This document shows, piece after piece, positions 20,078-28,649 of a stretch of DNA of 28,649 nt (within the stretch, counting starts at the first letter, position 1; every line of letters starts with the position of its first letter). The translations under genes and the position numbers were made by a program. The stretch lies in assembly GCA_001953115.1 (NCBI GenBank), contig LSSL01001094.1, positions 18,913-47,561 on the forward strand. The letters are read 5' to 3'. The stretch is from Smittium mucronatum (lineage: Eukaryota; Kickxellomycota; Harpellomycetes; Harpellales; Legeriomycetaceae). The notes below the pieces were generated by a model. It was given only the letters and a program-made list of their open reading frames with translations. It made no database searches and had not been told where the DNA came from.

Positions 20078-20843
20078 TCCCACCAAATGTTTTCTAATAT
20101 ACACCAATTGATCTTGATCAGGAAATAATATTTAACTAATCACTGAAAAATCGTATAATTGTATTCCAACTAAAAAATCAAATTACAATTTATTTAAATC
20201 GAAAAAAATCAGTATGAATAGTGTTATTTTTTCTAAAAAAAGTTTGAAATTTCTAGTGAAAATTTCCTATTTATTTCGAATTAAAAATCTGGTTTCAGTT
20301 AATTTTAGGTCGGCTTTTTTTTTTTTTCAAAATGAACAAAAAAAAGTAAGTTATATCCAAGATCTTGGAATTGTTCAGAAATTTAATAAGCCAAAATTGT
20401 AATAATAAACTTTTTCTGGCTTTATAGGAGCTTATTTGCTGGTTTGAAAATATTTCCTGAAAATTGACCCTTTTTATAAAATTGTCTTGCATATCCGAAA
20501 TTTTTTTATGCGTAAATCGGATATACAACTTTAATGAAATGTATTTAATTGTACCGCTTAGAGATTTCCTAAACAAAACAAGTTTATAAAACAGATCGCA
20601 TTAGCAAATAAAGCGCCAATTTATAAAACAAATCATTTTCGAGTCCTAGAAAAGGAAAACTTTAAGAAAATATCATCTAACAGAGTTACAAATAAAATAT
20701 ACTGCCTGAAATTGTAAAATTGGCTTAAAAACTATGGAATAATGTAAAAAAAATAGTGAAGATTAAATCAAAAGAATAAGGACTAAATTTTGGTTTCTTT
20801 AATACTTCAATAATCAGAGGGATTTAGAATAAAAGATCGGTCT

Positions 20844-23800
20844 TCATTCTTCAACAATTAGCTCGTCAATGTAGTTCTTCATTTCCACTATTTTCTTGGC
20901 TAAATTGACATTCTCCATTTCAAGTTTTGATATTCTATCAGTGTATTTTTTATCCAAATCAGCAATCTTTTTGGAAATTAACTCCTCCAAATTATTTTTT
21001 TCTTGAGATCGGGAAATCTCGTTCAAGCGGTTTTCAACAACATTGATTTTGGAATAAAGTTTCTCTAAAGATGTGAATGCTTTAGAAATCTCTGTTTGGT
21101 TTTTTATTGCCAATCCATTTTGCTCTTCAAGATTTGTGGCTATATCACTGACATCGGTAGTTGTAGTATCAATTACATCTCTGAGCTTCCTAATTTCTGA
21201 TTCGGTTGACTTTCCAGAGATAGATAGCATTTCAAATTTAGATGAAAACTCTTCATTAAGAGAAAGGTAGGTTTTATTCAGCTTTTCAATCTCCTCCTTT
21301 GAAGATTGATTATCTAATTCATTACCAGTGAAATTCTCTTTGAGGGTTTTAGATTTTACAAAACCAGAACCAGGGTTAAGGTTAACATCTGAACCCTCCA
21401 AACTGGAATTACCAACCTTGATTGACAGGGACTCTATTTTCTTTTCTAGGCTGCCTATTTTCAAATTAACAAACTTATGAATCTCATTAACGTGGCTTTG
21501 TATAGATTGTGGGGGAAGTGATTTATTATCCAAACTGCCCTCAGTAACATCATCAAGGCTCATATGAGAATCGAAATCTTCATTGCTTTTATTTGCACCC
21601 TGGTTAACTGGATCATTTAACCCCGAATTCAATTTCTGCTGCAATTGAGCTATTTTTGAGGAGGCATAGTTACCTGATCTAGGGCTCCTTTGGTTTATAG
21701 AAGTTCCAAAAGACGAATCAGAAAATGGAGAAGGTCTCGTACCAGTCAAACCTTTGGGCTTTCCAGGAAGAGGTGGAGGGGGGAAGGGTGATTTTTTCAC
21801 ACTCTTTTCTCCAATGGCAGAATTTCCATCTTGGACTGAATTATCAATAGCAGAAGTTGATTCAGTTGAGTTTTGCAATGATTCTTCGAGAATTTTAGTC
21901 TGAGAATCATCTGCATTTTTTGCCATAATTTCTGCAGTTGGCTTTTTACGATTTATTCTTTTAAGCAGTTTCTTTGGGTTGTTGAGTCCGGGGGCTTTCT
22001 TGGGATTAAAATCTAAAGATGAGGTTAGACTTTCAACGGTCAAGTTATCGATGGACTTGGAATTAAAAGAAATATCGCTAGCCTCTTCATCCGGGTTGAT
22101 TTCATCGAATTCTAATATTGAATCCTCATTATCTGGCCCAACTTCAGGATTCTTTGATGATATAGAATTATCAAGATTCTTGTTGGGTGATGTAGTCTCA
22201 GGGCCAGAGACCGGGTTATTAATGGGTTGGTCTAGTTTAATAGAGAGATCAGCACTTTCAGTATCTTCGAGATGATTATCTTGAGCGCCTTCCACATCTT
22301 TGCCTAACCCTGAGGATTGATTTTGGTTCGAGGGTATGGGAGTTGAGTTGTCAATTTGTTCTGGTTTTTTATTTTCAATAACTGCAGAATTGGAACGTGA
22401 TACGATTGGGGAACCCTTTTTGAGAAGCTCTTTAGATTCGTTAATTGATGGAATGTTATCTATAGAACCAGTCAGGGAATTAGACCCAAGAGGGTTCGAG
22501 TTGAGTCTATTGCTAAAGTTTTTAGGTGAAGATTCAAATTCTGTGTTGATGGTAACTGATTTCGTTTCTGGTGTACTCTCTAAAACAGGAGAGGTGGGAC
22601 CCTTGCTGGCATTAAAACGTCTGGCCAATTTAGCAGCGAGCTCATCAGTGACATTAGAACTAGATGAAGGTGATTCGAATCTTGAGCCTCGAGATATGTT
22701 TTTCAACGATTTTTGGCCAGATGAAGGGACAGAATCGGATTTTGGCAGGTTTGGACTATCCAAATTTGTTTGAGGTTTGGGGACAGATCGTTGAGTCTTT
22801 CTAAGTTCTGATAGCACATTTTTATCAAGTTGTAAACCGCCGATACCGGACCTTCGAGAAGAGATTTGTGGGGGAACGACAGGAGAACTCTGGACTTCAG
22901 AATTTTCAATAGACCTTGAATCGTCTTTATCGGAACTTATACGAGGCTCATCATGTATAACATCTAATGGAGCATCTTTGGCGTCATCGATTTCAACATC
23001 TTTAACTAAAGGCTCTTCATCATTGGGTACATTGGATTTACTATTTTCTACTTCAACCACTGAAGGAGCAACCTTTTCATTGGAATCGACAACAGCAGAT
23101 TCCTGGTTTGGTAATATATCTCCCGATTCTAGATTAGGTTCTACAACATCACCGGGAAAGTAGCCTATCCTCCCATGGTAATTGCCCTTCCAACGAGGAT
23201 CATTTTTGGTCCCTTGGTGGATAATATCTACAATATCCCCTGAAGATAAATACAGTTCTTCGGGTAAATCAGACTCATAATCTTTCAAAATGGTGGCGGT
23301 TTTAGGGGGGCCTCGCAATATTTCTAAGTTTTTAAATGGAATATATAATAACTCAGAAAAAATAAATTATGGAATAGTTTTATAACAAAATATGCAATAC
23401 CTTTTGGTTTTTCAACCTTTATTTTTTCTGTTTCTGCAGGTTGTTCAATTTCTATAGATGCAGCATCATCAATATCATTAAGTTTTTCATTCTCGGATTT
23501 TTGTGGAGCCGGAGGCAAGGAACGATTCTAAGGGTAAACAAAAATAACAAAGTTTTTTAATTGTAATACAAAATAATGAAAAATATGAGTTATAATAGCA
23601 GCTTTGGAGTGCTAAATAAAAAACAGAAAAAAGATCACATACCATGGTATCATCTTCAATAGGGATGTCTTTGTCTATTTGAACGGATTGGGGGAGTTCT
23701 TTCTGGGGAATTCTAGGAAGATTTGAATCCGGCACATATGAAATATCATTAGATTGAAGATCTTCGGATCTAGATGTAGTTTTTAAGTCTGGGATAGCTG

Positions 23801-25244
23801 GTGTAGGCAATGGTCTATTACGGGTAGGTAACGGGGGTAGAGGAAGAGGTGAGGATGTGAGATGAGGAGGCTGAGTAGGGGTAATGGCTGGAGGAGTGGG
23901 AACAGAGGGTTGAGGAAGAGGTGAGGATGTAAGATGAGGTAGCTGAGTTAAAGGAATGTCTGAAGAAGTGGGGGCAGGGAGCTGAGGAGCAGGGGGAGGT
24001 GGGAGAGATGCAAGCGAAGAACGCTCTTGAGCTTCTATAGCAGATGCAGCCGATAATCCTACTTGGTCTAAGTTGATTTAGAAACGATTTAGCGTTGGAA
24101 ATTGGAAATTATGTTAATTAACTGAACAATAAAGATATAAGTAATACCCTTTGATATGTTAGTAGAACCCTTCTTGCTGTCAGAGCTAGATTTATCCTTT
24201 TTATAGGTGAAAAGCCTACTTAGACGATTACCCTTACTGGACTTAGAATCGGAACTAGCAGTTTCAGATGGCACGGGTATATATTTGCTATCGACAGAAC
24301 TGCGATTGAGAGAATTATTCCTGCTAACATCTAAGCTTCCTCTGATATCTATACTTCCTCTACCAAGATCTTCGGAGCTTTCTAATAGTGATAATTTTTA
24401 AAAATATTTCAATAATTTTAAGGACATGATTTAAAATTTAATACAAGTGATAGTGTACCCGGAAGACTGTCGCCTAAAAGAAGATTGCCGGTTCCAGATC
24501 TTTCCAACTTAGAAGGGGTTGAGTTCAATTGAACGTACTAAAAATAGATTTATTTTATTAGTTCGTTGGAAATAAAGGTTTAGCAAAGTATTAGTCAGAT
24601 TATTGGAAGGTGGATGAACTTTACGTTTGATGGGAAGATTCCTATATTCGACCCCTGCCTACCAAGATACCAAGAATCGAATGTTTCCAAGATTTCTACT
24701 ACAGAACCCTGTTTTAATTGCAGATCATCCTTTTCAGAAGAAGAATAATCAAATAAGACTGTTGCTGTTTTGAAATCTGTAGAAATAATTCGCAGAAATA
24801 GATAAGAAAGCAAGATAAAATTGATTTAAAATAATAAATAAATACTGGTTTTTGGCCGACCAGGGGAAGGAGGATTTGTTAATAATGAGGTCTCAGGGAC
24901 TTTTTCAACGAACTGAATAATATAAATGATCGAATAAATTAATAAATGAAGCTACATATATTAAATATGGAATAAATTGGCTTACGTTTGAAGGAAACCA
25001 GCCGATTTTTTTGGAACTTAGATTGAGGCCAACCCACCAGGTATCGAATTCCGTCTCCTTTACCTCAATGATGTCACCCACTTTAAGCTCTATCTCATCG
25101 TCTTTGGTTGGACTGAAATCACCCTTCGCCTTTACATGAAACAAAGTCTTCGAAGATGCTAAACAAGGGGGGGGGGGGAAGCAATGATTGTGTAAATAAG
25201 GGTTAGAAATGGGAAGAATTGGGAAGGTGGGTGTTACCGGACAT
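20844..25244 (-). CDS. Three-SH3 adaptor with coiled-coil tail (CIN85/CD2AP-like architecture)
   Basis: Probably a scaffold that binds proline-rich partners at endocytic or actin sites. Spliced by eye from nine exons: 25244-25238, 25158-24986, 24912-24846, 24776-24625, 24537-24459, 24381-24148, 24067-23643, 23527-23401 and 23323-20844. All introns are GT-AG and the frame stays open for 1247 residues. SH3-1 spans about residues 7-63 (DDEIELKVGD, TWWVG, GWFPSNF); SH3-2 about 85-136 (LFDYSSSEKDDLQLKQG, WYLG, IFPSNY); SH3-3 about 429-482 (LKDYESDLPEELYLSSGD, RWKG, YFPGDVV). A Pro-rich linker (about 258-330) contains PPLPTR, a class II SH3 ligand. The Ser/Asp/Asn-rich tail holds FPPPPLPGKP, and the last 130 or so residues form a coiled coil. 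The start is chosen because MSASSKTLFHVKA runs directly into SH3-1. CIN85 and CD2AP share this order. Yeast Sla1 also has three SH3 domains, but its SHD1 domain is not seen here. Confidence 0.85.
23841..23949 (-). repeat. In-frame 72-bp duplication in the Pro-rich linker
   Basis: Two 37-bp blocks (23841-23877 and 23913-23949) differ at a few bases and lie 72 bp apart. They encode TQPPHLTSSPLPLP and TQLPHLTSSPLPQP, a 24-residue repeat inside the Pro-rich linker of the SH3 protein. Confidence 0.75.
25159..25237 (-). other. Intron 1 of the SH3 gene, with C12 polypyrimidine tract
   Basis: The first coding exon is only 7 nt (ATGTCCG). The intron begins GTAACACC and ends CCCC...TTGTTTAG, with twelve uninterrupted C (25178-25167) just before the acceptor. 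Splicing restores M-S-A-S-S-K-T-L-F in frame with SH3-1. The alternative is initiation at an in-frame upstream codon in exon 2, but none gives a full SH3 domain. Confidence 0.6.
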
Positions 25245-26259
25245 GTTGATGGAAAGCTTAGAACAGGTAGAGAGATGGCTTAATAGAAAAAAATACAATA
25301 GTTGGATAATTCAGGAGGGATCGCACTTCAAAATTCAAACTTATATGGAATTAAAGGTAAGTCAAAAAGTTAATGTTATAGAGCAGTGTTGTTTGGGAAA
25401 TTCATTCGCTATTAGCCTACTGCTTGTGTTTGGATATTGAATAAATAACCAATAAACTAAAAGCACCAAGAATTAAATATTAGCCATGATTTGAATTGAC
25501 TTGAAATCCTGGCCATTTTTATTTTTGCAGGCCTGGACGAATTAGTTATTTTATGCTCTAAAAATGATCATGTAATTCGCACTCTTTTATTTTGCCAATG
25601 GTATCAAAGATTTTTAATAATGTTGCCAATTTATTTTGTTTCATCACTGGACTTAGCCAATAAATGGGAGAAAATATATTTCTTTCCATGCTATTGGAAT
25701 GGGCTAATCATAATTGTTTGGTGCCAAGTTGCTTTTTAATTCCTTTCCAAAGATCACTAACAACTTTAGACCTTATAAAATACTATTAAGTATCGTGCTG
25801 TTTTTGCTGTCAGAAAACCAAACTATGGAGGTCCTCAGTTTGTGAAAAGTATCATCACATGTTTTTTCAGCAAACAAAATTAATCAATGTATACGTTTAA
25901 CTGTCGGCAAGATGGTCTAATTGTGTAATAGTTAATAGCCAATAATTACGTTGCTTTGATATAGTCAAAGGTGAATTTATATTCCATTGGTTTGTTAATT
26001 TTACCTACCAAATGTATATTTTTGATTCTATCGAATTAGCATACGTATAGTACTCGAGGTAATACATAGCCATATGGGATAAGGGTTTACAGATAGATGA
26101 CCCAGAAACTCAGTTCCATATTCGCACAACTGGACTTGATTTTTTTTATCTCGGATTTATTGTAATTCAAGTAAATTAGACAGGCTCATAGATCTTGGTG
26201 ATATAAGACAAGCCAACATGATGGGTTCAATGATAATCTTATTACCACCAGACCTGGAG
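25245..26259. other. Upstream region of the SH3 gene, no supported gene
   Basis: This should hold the promoter and 5' UTR of the minus-strand SH3 gene, but I see no distinct promoter element. A plus-strand frame (25219-25440) has a good-looking donor (AAAG-GTAAGT near 25356) yet leads to a stop soon after a possible acceptor, with no recognisable motif. Confidence 0.45.
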
Positions 26260-26413
26260 TTAACGCTTCGTCTCCATGACTGTTAAGTAATATTATTTGC
26301 TAAGTTATAACAAATTGACTAATAAAATGTTGATTTTTAAATGGAAATCAAGGGGTCATAAATATTGGCCATGAAAGTGGCACGAAATGGTCCACCTGCG
26401 ACGAAAGAGTTAA
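26260..26413. mobile_element. piggyBac-type MITE, second copy
   Basis: The 154-bp segment starts TTAACGCTTCGTCTCC and ends CTGCGACGAAAGAGTTAA. The ends are inverted repeats (TTAAC-x-CTT-CGTC) with TTAA on both sides. The interior is non-coding and shares ATTTTTAAATGG and a terminal-side ATGGTCCA with the 170-bp element at 3983-4152, so they are probably related families. Confidence 0.6.
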
Positions 26414-28649
26414 TATTTTTCGCTCAAACTTTGTTCAACACCCTATTTGTGAATTAGGTGGTTTTTATTTGTGAAAATTTTCAATCTCCATCAAGAATAA
26501 ATATACCATCCAATAATATTCTAATATTATTATTCAAATCTTCGTTGACAGAAAAATATGACATTTTTTCCCATCAAGCCTCAAAAAAGCATAGAGCAAG
26601 ACATAATCCACGTGCTCGGTTTATTGAGTGGGAGATATAGACAAAAGAAAGATATTAATCTATAACTATTTAATTTCCTTTACTATTAAGCTCCTAGAGA
26701 GTTTCTCTCAATTTGACTTGCTGATACTTGAAGTATGACATCAACTACATTGATATATTTGGTAAAAGGTCAACTAATGTAATATAAAGACAAAAGTAAA
26801 GAAGATATCAGATACAAAATTTTAAATATTATTAATCGCAGAAGATTAACTCGTATTGGGCCTGCTGCACAAAATTGGAATTCAATTAATTGCTAATATG
26901 GATATTTGGTTTTCTGCTAGTGTTTACCACTTGATAATTTTTAATTTTCGTCGATTAGAAAACTTTAGATTTCATAAATAGTAATAAAACATTAATTTTG
27001 TTTCAAAAAAGTTAAGAGACTAATTTATTGTAGCAAAAGTTAGCTCAAACGTTATATGATCGACACACATACTATTTAGTCATTTACCTTTGGCAAGATA
27101 AAAAATTTTATAGAATTTTTTAAGCTAGAAAGTAGATTTCGTAGAAATATTACAAATATGGGTATTCAGAACTTTATTATTGTTAAAAAGTTTTGGGGGG
27201 GGGGGGGAGCTACACATTCGATCTCTCATACTTGAAATAGAAAATCATACGATGCAATTTTGATTTTTTAGTCGATCCGTTCCCCTACATTGTTTCATCT
27301 GAAAAAGCATGGTTATATTTTCCAAACTTTGGAAAAATAAACATCCTCAACAATAAATGGTTTATTTGGAGTTGGTTTGGTTTGTGTCTGTTATTATTCA
27401 GACTTTTCCATTAATCAAATCCTGAATTTTTGAGCACAAATTTAATAAAAAACCAAATGCCAAAGTAAAACCAAGTTCAAAAAAGTGAAAGACAATTTGC
27501 AAAATTTAGATTTTAATAAAAATTGGTATTTTTTTTTTTCCATTAAATAACATTTAATCAAAAAAAAAAATTTAAAAAGGTGTTAAATATGTAAATGTAT
27601 TGCGGATTATTATAAACACTTTAAATCCTGCCAAATTTGTTTTATAAACCTGTTGCAAAAAAATTGAGTTAAGGGGACTAAGGTTATCAAATGTAATAGT
27701 TACATTCTGGATAAAAATAACAATTTATGCTTTAATGGGCCCATCATATAAGTATTTTTGAAATTTAGATAAAAATTATCTAAATTTTTTCATAATGGTA
27801 TAATTTCAAATAATTAGCGATAAAATCATATCTCTATTTACACATACCTATATTTATATATAGTATTTTTAGTAATTGATAAATTGATAAATTTTGCCTG
27901 CATAGATTCCCATTTTTGAGATAGATTCACAAAAAAACTAAAAGCTTAGACCTTCTTAAAACTTATAACCTTTACATATATAAATATGTTATTGGACCAC
28001 ATATAATTTTATTTTTGTAAAATTGAAAAATTATAGAACTCTCGAATGATTTGGAAAGAGTTTATTTCTATCCATCTCATCATATATTAAATGCTTCAAT
28101 AAAAACTATAAGATACTGATTAAAGAACTCCCACAAAGACTTGAAATTAATAATGGCTTTTACCTAACTTTTGAAGTTTTTGCGATCTTTTTTTTTCATT
28201 TGAGGATGAGGATGTTTCCCGGATGAACCAAATGGAGTTTAATTTATGATATTCATAATCATTAATTTTCGATAAGGTTATCCGGACAAATCCTAAGTAT
28301 CTGGTCTATTAAATATTACTTATCTATTTAAAACTTAATTTTTCTCAATTCTTAACGCTCAATCGTAGATTCATCCTACAATCAATATATTTTTAAATTT
28401 TTAATTAATACAATCGACTGAAAAAATCAAATATAATTCTAAATGAAGTGTTTTTTTTAAAACTTGAGTTTACCCTAAAAAATAATCTTCTTTTTCGGAA
28501 ATTCTTCCTTTTCTTTTTTTTCAAAAATAAAATTTTTCCCGTATAGATAAAAAAATAGATACTTTTAAATTACAATTTGTCAGTTATTTTAATGTATTCT
28601 GGATAATAATTCTCAAAAAAATTAATTTTTTTCTGAAATTGTACTAATT
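26414..28649. other. AT-rich DNA to window end, no supported gene
   Basis: No coding frame with recognisable features. A short hairpin AATAATATT/AATATTATT lies at about 26513-26532 and a run of 13 G at 27195-27207. The frame at 26458-26640 has no motif and chance composition. Confidence 0.5.
27195..27207. repeat. G13 homopolymer
   Basis: Thirteen consecutive G in AT-rich DNA. Confidence 0.95.

Larger units (their letters stand above)
16041..20843. other. AT-rich intergenic DNA, no supported gene
   Basis: Almost 5 kb of AT-rich DNA with many A and T runs. A run of 12 C lies at 17364-17375 and one of 11 C at 20067-20077. TAA/TTA triplet repeats occur at about 18879-18896 and 19027-19046. An imperfect inverted repeat GTTACTCACCGA (19917-19928) faces TCGATGAGTAAC (19973-19984). 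The frames at 16823, 20214 and 20295 have no recognisable motif. The last tens of bases before 20844 would be the 3' UTR of the SH3 gene. Confidence 0.55.

Noticed and set aside
22336..22773. 145-codon plus-strand frame, and similar frames at 21979-22275, 22978-23163 and 24207-24401
   Set aside because: All lie antisense to the SH3 gene exons and mirror its Ser/Asp/Glu-rich codons; no motif of their own.
22703..22909. Minus-strand 68-codon frame inside exon 9
   Set aside because: Out-of-frame shadow of the long SH3-gene exon, no recognisable motif.
20844..25244. Assignment of the three-SH3 gene as a Sla1 orthologue
   Set aside because: Two N-terminal SH3 domains plus a third would fit, but no SHD1, SAM-like SHD2 or C-terminal TGGxMxP-type repeats are visible, and the protein ends in a coiled coil.
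25219..25440. Plus-strand frame with a strong splice donor (AAAG-GTAAGT), possibly the first exon of a divergent gene
   Set aside because: It overlaps the start and first intron of the SH3 gene, and the next plausible acceptor (TTTTTGCAG near 25530) leads to a stop after a few codons. No protein motif.
1..28649. CRISPR array, prokaryotic operon or phage island
   Set aside because: No regularly spaced direct repeats with unique spacers, no ribosome binding sites and no prokaryotic gene arrangement; spliced gene and LTR element indicate a eukaryote.

Overview
The window is a very AT-rich eukaryotic contig segment with one host gene, several transposon families and long stretches without genes. 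The host gene has nine exons and introns of about 70-115 bp with standard GT-AG ends. Together with Ty3/gypsy, MULE and piggyBac-type repeats, this suggests an AT-rich, early-diverging fungus or a relative. That placement is an inference from architecture, since no marker gene is present.

Layout. 1-3128 (running off the left edge): a Mutator-like element (MULE) with perfect 68-bp terminal inverted repeats and a broken transposase that still shows the DDE-type core and a SWIM zinc finger. 86-355 and 3286-3752: two copies of a MITE-like repeat family. 3983-4152: a piggyBac-type MITE with TTAA ends. 4184-5995: a roughly 1.8-kb long-inverted-repeat element. 5997-9180: AT-rich DNA without a supported gene. 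9180-10080: a slightly GC-richer island with a tRNA-Gln-like relic and hairpins. 10137-15721: a complete but dead Ty3/gypsy LTR retrotransposon with both LTRs, PBS, PPT, Gag zinc knuckle, PR, RT, RNase H and integrase. It sits between the A-box half and the B-box half of a tRNA-like gene. 15722-16040: three tRNA-like relics. 16040-20843: AT-rich, no supported gene.

20844-25244, minus strand: the one apparently intact gene. Splicing by eye gives a 1247-residue protein with three SH3 domains, a proline-rich linker, a long low-complexity tail and a C-terminal coiled coil. This is the domain order of the animal CIN85/CD2AP endocytic and actin adaptors. 25245-28649: upstream AT-rich DNA with a second piggyBac-type MITE and a 13-G run.

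The SH3 protein is probably a scaffold linking proline-rich endocytic or actin partners. The rest of the window is best read as layered transposon history, including insertion of a retrotransposon into Pol III (tRNA-like) sequence. I see no CRISPR array, rRNA, operon or clear novel defence system.
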